NCBI GenBank assembly: GCA_009760885.1
Contig: CM019700.1
Location: 5,608,488 to 5,672,487 of the forward strand
Reading direction: 5' to 3'
Origin: Achatina immaculata
Taxonomy: Eukaryota > Mollusca > Gastropoda > Stylommatophora > Achatinidae
DNA length: 64,000 bases
Below, in pieces: positions 1-10,345 of this stretch. The notes under the pieces are model-generated. The model was not told where the DNA came from. It saw only the letters and a program-made list of their open reading frames with translations, and made no database searches. Every line of letters starts with the position of its first letter. Positions within the stretch are counted from its first letter, which is position 1. The translations under genes and the position numbers were made by a program.

Positions 1-149
1 GTGAAGGCAACATACCTACCACCGCAAAACATTGTTTTTACTCAAACGGTTCTAATGTTTTGTTGTTGTTGTTGTTGTTTTTTTGTTTGGCTCTTTCTTC
101 CTCACCGTCCACTGGAGCTTCCGAACGCCCAAAATATTCCTTTGTTATT

Positions 150-360
150 GTCTGTTTTACACTTCTGCGTGCTCTTTTCATTGCCTCTTTAACCATTCCA
201 TCTCAGCTTTTCTTCTTTCTGACATAATTAGTTTCTCTATTCATGTTTGTGCTGCGGACAGTAATACTTTGTCATCATCAGCATATCATCGCCTCGAATT
301 TTTAATCAAAATGATACAGGTATCAAATTTCTCAAATCTTCCAGGTCTAGAAACTGTGCT
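150..360 (-). mobile_element. RTE-like LINE fragment, reverse transcriptase core
   Basis: Read on the minus strand, this keeps a YADDDKVLLS stretch, the catalytic YADD box of non-LTR reverse transcriptases, followed by an EKLIMSERRKAEM-like segment. It matches the 32.45-32.56 kb part of the long RTE-like copy at 31.7-34.1 kb. A stop lies just before YADD and both ends are missing, so it is a dead fragment. The first 150 bases of the window hold a (TTG)n run and nothing I recognise. Confidence 0.6.
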
Positions 361-429
361 TCTGTTTTCCACCTGGTTTGTAGTTGTGTCCTAAAAATTC
401 TTACAATAAAATGTGATTTTTTTTTAACT

Positions 430-684
430 GTCAGTTTCTTTAGGGCCATCCCTTACCACCCTTTTATCGTGGTAAATGATTAACCTAACATTTGTCAGTT
501 TCTTTAGGGCCATCCCTTACCTCCCCTTTATCGTGGTAAATGATTAACCTAACATTTGTCAGTTTATTTAGGGCCACCCCTTACCTCCCCTTTATCGTGG
601 TAAATGATTGACCTTACGTTTGTCAGTTTCTTTAGGGCCACCCCTTACCTCCCCTTTATCGTGGTAAATGATTAACCTTACGCT
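430..684. repeat. 64-bp minisatellite, 4 copies
   Basis: Four units begin with GTCAGTTTCTTTAGGGCCA at 430, 494, 558 and 622, giving an exact 64-bp period. Units differ by only a few substitutions. No coding sense is apparent. Confidence 0.9.
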
Positions 685-723
685 GTTGTGAAAAAAGCAA
701 GAATAAACTCCCATTCTATTGTC

Positions 724-1034
724 ACACATCATCATCATCATGTGCCGTGCCCACTGGAGTTGGCTATTATGTTTCTCCAGAGTACAAGATCCTTCATCCA
801 GGCCATTAGCTAACTTGGCGATCTCCTCTCACACCATCTGGTCAGACTATCCAGTATTAGTTCTCTCGGTTTTTCCTGGGCTCTTCTTCCTTCTATTTTT
901 TTTTTCTGTAACAATAGTTTCAATGTCCCCTCTTCTCATTGCATGTACTATGGATGTACATTATCTCTTTCTTATTTATTTATTTATTTTGGACAAGATT
1001 TTTTTGTCTCTCCAGCTCTTCTCATATATTCTCT
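724..1034 (-). mobile_element. RTE-like LINE fragment (family C), 3' end
   Basis: The segment starts with a (CATCAT)n tail and GTGCCGTGCC. On the minus strand it encodes the decayed end of a LINE protein. It aligns with better copies at 13636-13827, 19331-20070 and 43668-44050, whose protein ends in SRHGT just before a (GAT)n tail. Similarity stops near 1034, where a (TCTG)n microsatellite begins. It is 5'-truncated and inactive. Confidence 0.7.
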
Positions 1035-1103
1035 CTGTCTGTCTGTCTGTCTGTCTCTGTCTGTCTGTCTGTCTCTGTGTGTGTGTGTGTGTGTGAGTGA
1101 GTG
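1034..1103. repeat. (TCTG)n and (TG)n microsatellites
   Basis: TCTG repeats run into TG and GTGA repeats directly after the LINE fragment. Confidence 0.9.
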
Positions 1104-1252
1104 AGAGGGAGACACGTTAAAGCTAAAAATACGAAACGGCCACGGAGTGAATCATGGGACAGGAAGACAAAACGGAAAACCCACTAGATCCAGTTAAGTT
1201 AGGACATATTGTAAAGAAGATTACCCGTGTGCGTCTCGTGTCTTACAACGAG

Positions 1253-1255
<3 letters not shown>

Positions 1256-1312
<57 letters not shown>

Positions 1313-1336
1313 GAGGAGAGAGAGTGTGTGTGTGCC
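1256..1336. repeat. (GA)n then (GT)n microsatellite
   Basis: An almost pure GA run of about 65 bases is followed by TG repeats. The RERERER-type reading is an artefact of the repeat. Confidence 0.9.
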
Positions 1337-1469
1337 TGATATTATTACCAGTTTTTTTCCTGTATGTGTAATGCCGACAGAAATAATGTTAAAAGTCCTG
1401 TAGTGTTTGTTAATATTAACTATGACCGTATTAACCCTATATTATATTTATTGGTGTGCGTTAGCGTGA

Positions 1470-1800
1470 TCAGCAAGTGAAGGCTTTGAGGTGCAGCATC
1501 GTGCTGGACTGACAGCGGGTTTCAATCCCTGAGTGTAGCTGAAAATTAAGCAGTGTGTAATACTTCTTTAGCAGACTCCACCACCATGGGGACTGATGTG
1601 TTCCCTACCCCGTTACTCAGGCTTGGGATACCAACGGAGATGTTGATCAGGGTCTTGGTCAGCTATGGTACGCCAACCCATTAACCTAACATTAACCATA
1701 GCTGACAGCTATGGTACGCCAACCCTGAAGGTGGCATGTCAGCTATGGTATGCCAACCCTGAAGGTGGCATATCAGCTATGAGTAACTGACTGCAAGTTG
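1470..1800 (+). repeat. Degenerate REP-A interspersed repeat
   Basis: It carries the REP-A hallmarks GACTCCACCACCATGGGGAC, a GTTACT..GGCTTGG block and GGTCTTGGTCAGCTATGG, then three short direct repeats of GCTATGGTAYGCCAACCC. REP-A occurs about ten times in the window with no coding capacity, so I call it a non-autonomous interspersed repeat of unknown class. In this copy GGGTTTCAATCCC resembles a pol III B box, but other copies lack it. Confidence 0.6.
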
Positions 1801-3250
1801 ATGATTTTCTGACGAGGCTGGTATTGACAATCTAAAACACAAATACGTTACGGTCTCTCGCAGAACCAGTAGCAACTTCACGCTCAGCCTGGATGAGAAA
1901 CTCTGCTTAAATGAATCGTGGACATTTTCAACAGAACCATTCTTTCTAATTTGACATTCCTAAACTTGGGTACGAAGATGTAAATAAAATGTATACAAGA
2001 AAGAGGGTTCATCCGTATTTATTTATTTATTGTAGCTGTTTTACACTCTGAAGTTTAAAAAAAAATATACATGTACACTCTTTCTTTGTAAACGCTGAAT
2101 TCCATATATTTCCTCGGTGGTTTATATCAGTTGCTAATCCCATCTCCTCCATTCTCGTGAAGGGACCATCTCGTTGCAAGGACATCGTCCTGGGATTTGT
2201 GGAAAGCCACAAGCACCGTCTTTTTTTTTTTTAGGATAAACGATGAAGAATTTAAAAGCCAGCTTCAATCGTCATCATTCTTTGTCACCACTGCAGCTTT
2301 GTACATAAGATGAAATAGCTCAGTATTATAGAATTTGAAAAAAAAAACCCCAACAAGACAGCAACGTATAATGCTCAACAAAAAATAGACACAAGAAGGA
2401 AATACTACTTAAAACTGGAACGTCAAATAGCACTTAACATTTGTTTCGGTAATAAACCCTCCTCTTCTCTTTATTTAGCATTTTCCCGTTATTTGCGAAC
2501 TTATAAACAGGAGAGCTCCAACACTGGAGCAGGCATCAACGTCTGGTTTTTCTCTACGGAGGCATGCAGAAAGGATAGGCAATAAACAGGATGTTTAGTA
2601 CTCTGAAGTGAAGGAATTTAACACTTGGAGGTCTTTTTTTGCGTTTTATGGTATGTTTTATTACTTTTTCATCTTTTTCTTTATTTCTTTTTTTGGTGGT
2701 TATTGATGCAAATAGACTTCACCAGTCCCACGGAATATGTCGCCGTTCTAATTTTAATGGACTACGAAAAAAAACTTGTTCGTTGCAGACAAAGTAGTGA
2801 TAGCACTGTACAACAGACGTCGAGTAGGATAAGGAGTGGATCGCAGTGGCGTGGTTGAAGACCTGGAGCGAACCCAAAAATCGAGCTTTGGTTGTTGTTG
2901 TGGGGGGGGGGGGGGCTGTTACGCTCGTTAAAGATTTAGTTTTCCAGTTCGCTAAAATTTGTTATTAGCCTGATCAGTCTGTTACTGGGAACCACACGAA
3001 GAGGTTGGATAGGTTGTTGGTTATCTCTGGTTTTGCTGGTATCACTAGCCATACTGTCACTTCAATACACTTATTTTTGCTCCCAAACTTGTAGAGAACT
3101 TTAATAGCAGAGGAAAAAAAAACAAAACAAACTTGAGACCTGCTCAGTGTGTTTTACAGGCGTAAACTAAATTTGTTGCATTCTGTCATCATTAGTATTA
3201 GAAGATAGAATAATGAAATGTTAAAACTTTTTCCTACTTGTCCTTTTCTG
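1801..3250. other. Unassigned non-coding stretch
   Basis: No recognisable gene or element. It includes a poly-T tract near 2220, a G run of about 14 at 2901-2914 and AT-rich sequence. Short open frames here show no motif. Confidence 0.5.
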
Positions 3251-3254
3251 CCTC

Positions 3255-3845
3255 CTTGGAACTGTCAGCTGGTGTTCTTTCACAGCTGATGCAGTAAAGA
3301 TGTTGAGGCACAACATTGTGTTGGATGGGGAGTTGGCTACGGCCATGTTTTTTTTTTTTTTCCTTTCTTTCAGTCTCTGAGTCTCAATTTACTAATCAGG
3401 TGGTACCGGGTTCAGTCCCAGCAGTGGGATTTTTTCTCTGGTACACACCAAAAAGGCCCCCCAGGGTCCACCCAGCCTCTAAAAATGGGTACCAGAGATA
3501 TCGGGGAAGAGAAATCAGCCAGCCATGATACTGACCACATCACATTTTCATGTGCTGAAGATCACGGAAAGTACGGGCCTAACACCGTATTCCCCAATAT
3601 ACCATAATGGCATGGAAGTGGTAATTTTACCTTTATACCTTTTCAGTCTCTGAGCAGAGCTAAAAAGCTGGAGTTGTTCAGTACTGCTTTAGCAGACTTC
3701 ACAGCCTTGGGCACTATGGTGACCCTTGCCCTGTTAGCCAGGCTAGGCTTGTTACTGGGGGCACCAACAGAGAGGTGGGACAGAGTTTTTCTTGTCTATA
3801 GCTCACCAACTCTGATGGTGACCATGGATTGTTTGAAAGCCATGT
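3255..3845 (+). repeat. REP-A copy split by a SINE
   Basis: The first REP-A part (3255-3381, GCTGATGCAGTAAAGATGTTGAGGC) and the second part (3642-3845, GAGCTAAAAAGC.. then TTAGCCAGGCTAGGC..) are separated by a SINE. Removing the SINE and one copy of the 13-bp target duplication restores the REP-A order seen at 20590-20860. Confidence 0.75.
3382..3641 (+). mobile_element. tRNA-derived SINE (core type 1) with 13-bp TSD
   Basis: A B-box-like GGGTTCAGTCCC lies near the 5' end. The shared core follows (CCCAGCCTCTAAAAATGGGTACCAGAG.., GATACTGACCACATCACA, GGGCCTAACACCGTAT) and the copy ends at GGTAATTTTACC. It is flanked by perfect repeats of TTCAGTCTCTGAG at 3369-3381 and 3642-3654, so it was inserted by target-primed retrotransposition. 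The tRNA head is truncated. Confidence 0.85.
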
Positions 3846-3849
3846 CATA

Positions 3850-4440
3850 TGGTGTCTTTGCCCCCAGTGTTAAAAGATAAAATAATGAAATGTTAAAAGA
3901 TAATAATACACTTTCACAGTACCTTATTCATCTCACATTTGCAGCTCCAAAAAAACTGATTACATTGGGCATCCGGAATTCCAGCTGTACATTAATGACT
4001 TCTTTCAACTTTGGAAATATTTTGATTGTATTTTGTGAAACTACCCTTTTAAATCTTTCATTTAGTCATTTGTTTTGAGCATCAGATGCCATAAGTGCTA
4101 CCATCTGTGCTTCTTCAGATTGTGTGGTCCTTGGGATTTCTTATCAGATCATTTGTGCTTCTTATTCCCTTTGTCCAAATGGTTCATCTCTAGGTTGACC
4201 CGTAGGCTATGTTTTCCTTAAGATTTTTCAGTGATAGTGAGGTTCTTTAGCTTGTCTTCTCATTGACATTTCCCCTTCTCTTTTAATATTTTGTTACTTT
4301 ACTGAGTTTGTTAGTGTTGTAAGACTGTTTTATGGGTAGGTATGTGTGAATGTATGTAATTGAGAGTATGTGTATATGTTTGTACCAATATTGTTAAAGA
4401 TATATGTCTTGTATGTGTTGTTTTTTTTTTGTGGGATGTA
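3850..4440. other. Unassigned AT-rich stretch
   Basis: No conserved coding motif or repeat recognised. GT-rich runs appear near 4340-4440, just before a SINE head. Confidence 0.4.
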
Positions 4441-4443
4441 TAT

Positions 4444-4657
4444 GAGTGTCTGAGTGGCGAAGTGGTTAGTGCACTGGTCTCTCATGGCGAAGGTCGGGAG
4501 TTCGAACCGGCCGGAGGCACCCCAGTCACTCAGTTGTGGAAATGGGTACCCGACTTCTTCTGGAGTTGGGGAAGGAAAGACAGGCAGGTGTGATATTGAT
4601 CATATCACCCTCTAGTGTGCTGAGAGGTCAAGGAAAATATGGGCACTAACACCATAT
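4444..4657 (+). mobile_element. tRNA-derived SINE (core type 2)
   Basis: The tRNA-like head shows an A-box-like TGGCGAAGTGGTTAGTGC at about 4455-4472 and the B box GAGTTCGAACC at 4498-4508. The body carries GGAAATGGGTACCCGACTTC, GATATTGATCATATCACC and GGGCACTAACACCATATCCC. This body aligns with the type 1 SINEs, so both share one core behind different heads. Other copies lie at about 23770-24027, 25444-25701 and 45830-46040, all on the minus strand. Its 3' half is mirrored by an inverted repeat. Confidence 0.85.
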
Positions 4658-4760
4658 CCCTATGTGCACATATGGTGTTAGTGCCCATATTTTCCTTGAC
4701 CTCTCAGCACACTAGAGGGTGATATGATCAATATCACACCTGCCTGTCTTTCCTTCCCCA
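4567..4760. repeat. Perfect 91-bp inverted repeat with 12-bp loop
   Basis: Bases 4567-4657 are the exact reverse complement of 4670-4760, separated by CCCTATGTGCAC. The arms are the 3' half of the SINE. I read no mismatch across the 91 bases. A transcript would fold into a long hairpin. Confidence 0.93.
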
Positions 4761-5143
4761 ATATGTGTAAGTGTTATAAGTCACTATTGGTGTGGGGACA
4801 AAGATGATGGATGTCCAGTGTGCCAGTCGGTGAACCATAGCTGACATGCAAGTGCTAGGGCTGGTGAAACATAGTTGGCTGAGACCCCCGCCTCAGTTCT
4901 TCATTAGTAACCCCCAATAACAGACCCAGCTTGCCCCTAGGAACAACTGTGTTAAGTACACACTTATCTTAACATAGTCTTTGTGAGACAGGGAACATAG
5001 ATCTGTTTGCTTAAAAACTATGACCTACTTCTGTAGCCCAGAAACTTGTAGCAATCAACAATAATTGTAATTGTTATTTTTGTAAAATGTAATGTCAGGT
5101 TGGTGGACATGGAGATCGCTGGCAGGGATGAGGAAAATCTGGT

Positions 5144-5578
5144 ATGAAACCAGTGAATCTAGGATGTGACAAGCCTATGGGTCTTTACAACAGTGGCTCT
5201 CAGAATGATGTAAACAAAACAGAGCCAGCAGACTATAGGTGGCAGGGAATGGATATCATTGAGGCATTATTCCTCATCCCAAAGTCGGAGTGTCTCTGTG
5301 GAACTGTCTCACAGCCATCTGGTCAGCCAGCGTTGCACACTGGATCTGACATGGAGAAGGGGCTTAAGTACAGCCACCAGAGGCTGGAAAACAAAGTTTT
5401 AGCCAGGCCAGCCTACACCACTGTCTTCGTGGCAGCTCAAGCAAGACCACAGTCTGCCCAAGCAAGGAAAGATGCGAAGTCGGAGGTACCCAGCCAAAAG
5501 GCGCATCGCAAAAATCAGGGTACCACGCATCATCGCCAGTGTGTGTATGAAGAAGAAGAAGAAGACCCAGTAGACTAA
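5144..5578 (+). CDS. Unrecognised 144-codon open frame, doubtful gene
   Basis: An open frame begins MKPVNLGCDKPMGL and ends in an acidic run EEEEEDPVD made by a (GAA)n tract. I recognise no domain, signal peptide or membrane segment. It directly abuts a REP-A copy, and its 3' part may belong to a repeat. In such repeat-rich DNA an open frame of this length is weak evidence. The stretch 4765-5140 upstream holds nothing I can name. Confidence 0.15.
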   Translation: MKPVNLGCDKPMGLYNSGSQNDVNKTEPADYRWQGMDIIEALFLIPKSECLCGTVSQPSGQPALHTGSDMEKGLKYSHQRLENKVLARPAYTTVFVAAQARPQSAQARKDAKSEVPSQKAHRKNQGTTHHRQCVYEEEEEDPVD

Positions 5579-5579
5579 C

Positions 5580-5763
5580 AGGGCCGGAACTGTCACAGTC
5601 CCCATGGTGGTGGAGTCTGCTAAAGAAGTACTCCACACACCTAGCTTTTTATCTCCACCGAGGGACTGGAAAAAAAATAGCCGCCATAACCCGCTCCCAA
5701 GCTGACACGATGTTGTGCTTTAGCATCCTCACTGCATTGCCTGCGAAGAGCACCAGCTCATAG
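5580..5763 (-). repeat. REP-A copy, partial
   Basis: Read in reverse it gives GCTGATGC-type sequence, GGAGCGGGTTATGGCGGCTA, TTCAGTCCC, GCTAAAAAGC and GACTCCACCACCATGGGGAC. It ends at a 33-bp tandem array. Confidence 0.75.
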
Positions 5764-5766
5764 TTT

Positions 5767-6030
5767 CAGGGAGATAGAAGAAAAAGATCAGTATCAGTAC
5801 AGGGAGATAGAAGAAAAAGATCAGTATCAGTATAGGGAGATAGAAGAAAAAGATCAATATCAGTATAGGGAGATAGAAGAAAAAGATCAGTATCAGTACA
5901 GGGAGATAGAATAAAAAGATCAGTATCAGTACAGGGAGATAGAAGAAAAAGATCAGTATCAGTACAGGGAGATAGAAGAAAAAGATCAGTATCAGTACAG
6001 GGAGATAGAAGAAAAAGATCAGTATCAGTA
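5767..6030. repeat. 33-bp minisatellite, 8 copies
   Basis: Eight units of CAGGGAGATAGAAGAAAAAG plus ATCAGTATCAGTA. Because 33 is a multiple of three, the minus strand reads as an 11-residue repeat (CTDTDLFLLSP). The same GGGAGATAG appears at the open end of REP-A copies, so the unit probably arose from REP-A. Confidence 0.9.
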
Positions 6031-6825
6031 TGTGTATGAATGCATGTGTTTTTCATTTTTGTTTGTTCACATGCTCTGAACTTATCGGAAGTCCTTTTTG
6101 GGGACTGAGCTCTCATGATATCCTTTTCTCCTTCAGTCCATTGAAAGTAATATGTCCACTGCAGTCTGATGCAGGCAGATAGTCTGTGTTCTTGGAAGGC
6201 TGTCTTCTTCAGCAGCAAGGTTGGATATTCAAGTCCAGGACTAGGTTGGCTGGAGCAACTGTTAATCCACAAGTTTAAGTGTCACTGCCAGCGAGCTTAT
6301 CCAAACTCCTTCCAGTGTGTATGTCCATGTGAGTGTATGTTTTATGTGAATATGCATACGTATGCTTTGGTATGTTTATATAGTTGTATATGTATCTTTT
6401 TCCCAGAGAGCAACAGTTTTTGTTGTTTTCCTGAACATTTTCAGGAAGGGCATATGGTGGTGTCCCCATCCCTAATGGTGAATTGGCCTAGAAATGTGAA
6501 GACACTAATTCTTCACACCCCTATGGCATGGAAAATGCCATGAGACATAGATAGAACTTAATCTGTATGATAATGAAGTTCCTGCTTATATGGGAAGCTT
6601 GTATTACAGGATCTGTGCCATTGTGCCACTTGTCTAAAGTTCATTAGCAAGCACATGAAGCTCCAGTAACAATGTTGTGCCATTTGCTCAAGTGACAAGC
6701 AATAAATGCGCCAGACTGCAAAAATGAAAAGTCTGTGTATTCATGATGTGTGACAGTAGAATTAGGTTTCTGTAGTTTAATTAAAGCAGTCTTTCTCGTT
6801 GTTGTCTTGTGCTGTCTTGTCTTGT
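6031..6825. other. Unassigned stretch
   Basis: Contains TATG-rich sequence near 6320-6410. No gene or named repeat recognised. Confidence 0.4.
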
Positions 6826-6837
6826 TTTCTGTCTCTT

Positions 6838-8345
6838 GAAACTGCAAGATGGTGCTCTCTGCAGCTGATGCTGTGAAGATGTTGAGCCACAGCATCGTGT
6901 CGGGCTGGGAGCGGGTTATTGCAGCTGTTTTCATCAGCTCCCCAGTGGGACTAGCAAGCAGGGGAAGTGCTGTGCTTCTTTTGCAGACTCCACCACCATG
7001 GAGACTGTGGCAGTCCCTTTTGACTAGGCTAGGAATGTTACTGGAGGTACCACTGGGGAATGAATGAGTGAATAATCTTTATTTTTAAAGGGTAAAGAAT
7101 TGGGCACGCAGGCCCGTCTTACATTCTGCCCTTCATCACTCCATCTTTCATTCTTCCCACACACCTGATTTAGTACAAAAATACAAATTAAATTAGGAAA
7201 AACATATCAAAAGAGTGTAAGATTTAACTACTACATTCAAAGTAAAAGAGAAGAAGTAATTAACCAAATAAAATAACACTCATGCACACATACACATGCA
7301 GACATATACATAAAGAAAAATACATTGTAAATACAGATCTTCTAACATATGTTTTTTTTTTTTTTAACAAACATTAAAATAATTTGTAACAATGTCTAAC
7401 AAGTTGCTTTTCTAACTATGTCATTGAAGTACTTGATGGTTTACGAGCCATGTGTTGAGAGAGTGCTGGTTATTTTATGGATGCATATAATTACAAGCAA
7501 GTAAATAATGAAACAGGTTTGAGTTAAAGGATGAAGTATTACCAATGTATTTTAAATTGTAGGGGAGGGTGTTCCAGAGCTGTACTGCAGTGTATGCAAG
7601 GCTTTTCTTGTACAGATCAATCCTGAGTTTAGGAAGAAGACAGTTTTTTAAACGCTGGCTGTGTTTAATGTTATATGTAAACAGTGACCACAAGTAAGGC
7701 GGAGCATTGTGCGACAGAATTCTGTGAACAAACTTAACTTTGTTAAAAATGATTCTATTTTTGAGGGGTAGAATTTTGAGTTGTTTGTGTTTATCTACAA
7801 TCTGTACTGGGTGTTTGTCACAAATAAGATTTAATGCTCACTTGTGAAGTGAGTGGAGCCTTTTTGTGTTTGAGACTGAGCATCCATCCCAGAATGTGGA
7901 ACAGTAATCTAAGTGTGTTTGTATGTGTGATATGTAGTATATTTTTCTTGTGTCTTTGTCGATAAAGTGTTTAATTTTGGCTAATTGGTAAACTTTCTGT
8001 GCAATCAAATTTGTTAGGTTATGTACGTGAGAATTCCAAGTTAAATGCTGATCAATGATGAGTCCCAGAGTTTTATGTTCATGAACATTTTCTATTGCCT
8101 TAGTCCCAGCACAAAGCTGTAGTGAAGTTTTTGTTGCATTCTGCAGTTTCTGTCTTGTAGTGATGAGCATGGATTTTGTTTTGTTGGTGTTTATCAACAT
8201 ACCATTTTTATTACTCCATTTAATCAAACTGTTTATAGAGGGGGTGGAAGCAGGGTCTTGGTCAGCTGTTGATCGCCAGCCAAGATGCTAGCATGTCAGC
8301 TCTATGGGTGCTGATTGCCAGATGGGATACAATCTTCTTCTTTCC
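6838..8345 (+). repeat. REP-A copy interrupted by a LINE
   Basis: REP-A sequence runs from the GCTGATGCTGTGAAGATGTTG block to ACCACTGGGG at 7058. It resumes at 8241 with GGGGTGGAAGCAGGGTCTTGGTCAGC. The gap is exactly the CR1/L2-like LINE, with GGGG present on both sides. Confidence 0.8.
7059..8240 (-). mobile_element. CR1/L2-like LINE, 5'-truncated, C-terminal RT region
   Basis: On the minus strand the coding part carries NGMLINTNKTKSMLIT, LGLIIDQHLTWNSHV and THLDYCSTFWDGC, the post-thumb region typical of CR1/L2/jockey reverse transcriptases. After a frame break it continues with LAYTAVQLWNTLPYNLK, the family's C-terminal W-N-x-L-P motif. Its stop is at 7475. The 3' UTR (7474-7059) ends in AAAGATTATTCACTCATTCATT, a (TTCA)n-type tail. 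The endonuclease and RT catalytic core are absent. The same 3' end recurs at 16452-16980 and 44884-45190. Confidence 0.85.
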
Positions 8346-9075
8346 CCTAAGTTATAACAGATATCATATCTTGATGGGCTGGTAATGTGTCCTGGATATG
8401 TGTGCTCATGGTGAACTATGTTAACATTCTTCTACAACCAGTTTAAACCAGTTTTAGAAGAAAAGGGGGTAGGGGGGAGCATTCCTTTGTAATCTTAACA
8501 TGGCCATGTGTGACTGCCGTAAATAATAACATAACCTTGATAGTATTTCTTATCGGGGCAGAAAAGTCTGATAATGATAAAAGTATCTTAAGTGTCCGCT
8601 TGAACTTTGCAGAAGTGTCAGCATATTTCAGTTCAGATTGCTGTTAAAGTAGGTCAGCTGTGCAAAGTGTACAAGTACTTTTTGACTTTGCTTTTCCTGG
8701 TCATGGAAGGTGGTAAGTTTTAATTTATAACTATATCTGTAGAGCTTGTTAATGATGGAATGCTGTGGTGGTGGTAGTAGATTTCTGTGTTGATACCTGA
8801 AACTAGGGCAGGGTCATCTTGTCTGTTGCAGTTCTGCAGGGTTTTTGCCTGTGTTTACTGAGTGTGTTTTGTTTTTGAAGTGTGAGAAAATGCTCTGGGA
8901 CTGAAGATCTTCTGTTTGTGTGTGTGCGATTCAGAGCTTTGTTTTGAGCATTTGCTGGGGCAAGTCTCTTCTGGTATGGGCTATTGACGTTTTTCCTTCA
9001 GTTAGAAAAGAGAAAGGACTATAGTTATTCAGTAGCTCAGTGGGTAAATGAGGATGTTGTAAAGGTATAACTTAC
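8346..9075. other. Unassigned non-coding stretch
   Basis: AT- and GT-rich sequence with no recognised gene or element. A (CCTT)n tract follows. Confidence 0.4.
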
Positions 9076-9126
9076 ACTTCCTTCCTTCCTTCCTTCCTTC
9101 CTCCCTCCCTCCCTTCCTTCCTTGCC
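9076..9126. repeat. (CCTT)n microsatellite
   Basis: CCTT and CCCT repeats of about 45 bases. Confidence 0.9.
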
Positions 9127-9129
9127 TTC

Positions 9130-9655
9130 TTTGCCCCTCTCTGGGGGACAGGCAGTCAGCAAGGGCTGTTTCTTCTGTGTCTCCAGGTGTAAGTCAATCT
9201 CTTGGACTCCTTCACCGGATATTTCTAGGGCTGCCTTGTTTTCTAGGGGGGAGATTCCAGGTGAGAGCTTGTATGCTTGTGTTTGTGGTGGGCTTTGAAA
9301 GTGTATGCCCTATCCATTTCCAACATATTTTCATTATCATTTCTTCCACTGCAGGCTGGTTATTTTCTGCCATATCTCTTCATTGCTGAAGGCATCTGGC
9401 CATCTAATCTGAAGGATCTTCCTTAGGCAGGTGTTAACAAAGGTCTGCAATCTCTTGGTACTTTTGGCTGATGTTGTCCATGTTTCTGATCCATACAACA
9501 GGACCGATTTGATTTTTTACACTTATTTTGTCAGAACTGGAGTTGTGGAGTCTAAAGCAGTTTTGAGCAATAGAAATTTGGTATTTTTGAAGGAGTGAGA
9601 GAGGAGAAATCAAAGCATGTCTAGAAGCAGAGTTGGTAGAGCATACCATGTTCTG
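9130..9655 (-). mobile_element. Jockey/RTE-type LINE fragment, RT C-terminus
   Basis: The minus strand reads SVLLYGSETWTTSAKSTKRL, then LQTFVNTCLRKILQIRWPD and SNEEIWQKI. After a frameshift it gives WKWIGHTF. The LLYGSETW, LRKIL.I.W and WIGHT blocks are the conserved thumb and C-terminal motifs of these LINEs. Stops and a frameshift show it is dead. Its upstream end adjoins the 41-bp array. Confidence 0.75.
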
Positions 9656-9734
9656 AAGTAGTTGGTAGTCTGTAGAAATGTGTTTCCTGTGAAGTAGTCA
9701 TAGTTGGAGTCAGTAGAAATGTGTTACTTGTGAA

Positions 9735-9919
9735 CAGGGCCGGATTAAGACCTTTAGAGGGCCTAAGCATGTAAAAGATTTTGGTGCCTCATATATATGT
9801 AATTCAAAATATAAACAATAATAAACCATAACATAAAATTGCTGTGGTAACCCCCCCCCCCCCTTTCCCTTGATGCCCTAAGCATGTGCTTATTTTGCTT
9901 AATGGTTATTCCAGACCTG
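9735..9919. mobile_element. hAT-like MITE with 8-bp TSD
   Basis: The 185-bp element starts CAGGGCCGGATTAAG and ends CTTAATGGTTATTCCAGACCTG, imperfect terminal inverted repeats (about 11 of 14 bases). It is flanked by CTTGTGAA (9727-9734) and CTTCTGAA (9920-9927), an 8-bp target duplication with one mismatch, typical of the hAT superfamily. It has no coding capacity and contains a C run near 9849. The target is a unit of the 41-bp minisatellite. Confidence 0.75.
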
Positions 9920-10035
9920 CTTCTGAAGTAGTCATAGTTGGAGTCAGTGGAAATGTGTTGTTTGTGAAGCAGTCATAGTTGGAGTCAGTGGAAATGTGTT
10001 AATTGTGAAGCAGTCATAGTTGGAGTCAGTGGTTG

Positions 10036-10213
10036 TTCTTTTTTGTGTCCACGATATTTGGAGCTCTCTTCTCTAGCATTTACATTCAAAGGCATTTATG
10101 TGTTTCTCAGCTGTTTTGTTAAGTGTCCAGGTCTCACAGGCATATGTTGCTATGGGAAAGATGCATGCCTTTAAAAATCTTATTTTTGTGGTTCTGTCTG
10201 CTCCTCTCCACAG
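10036..10213 (-). mobile_element. RTE-like LINE (family A) internal fragment
   Basis: About 178 bases match 32058-32235 of the long RTE-like copy at roughly 85-90 percent by eye (TGTGTCCACGATATTTGGAG.., GGAAAGATGCATGCC). Neither the 3' tail nor the 5' part is present, which is unusual for a simple target-primed insertion. Confidence 0.7.
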
Positions 10214-10345
10214 TCATAGTTGGAGTCCATATAAATGTGTTACTTGTGAAGCAGTCATAGTAGGAGTCAGTAGAAATGTATTACTTGTAGTCACAGTTGA
10301 AGTCAGTATGTGTTACTTGTGAAGTAGTCATAGTTGGAGTCAGAC

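Larger units (their letters stand above)
9656..10345. repeat. ~41-bp minisatellite, interrupted
   Basis: Units such as GTCATAGTTGGAGTCAGTRG followed by AAATGTGTTACTTGTGAAGCA occur at about 9690, 9930, 9975, 10015, 10215, 10255 and 10325. A hAT-like MITE (9735-9919) and a LINE piece (10036-10213) lie within the array. Confidence 0.8.
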
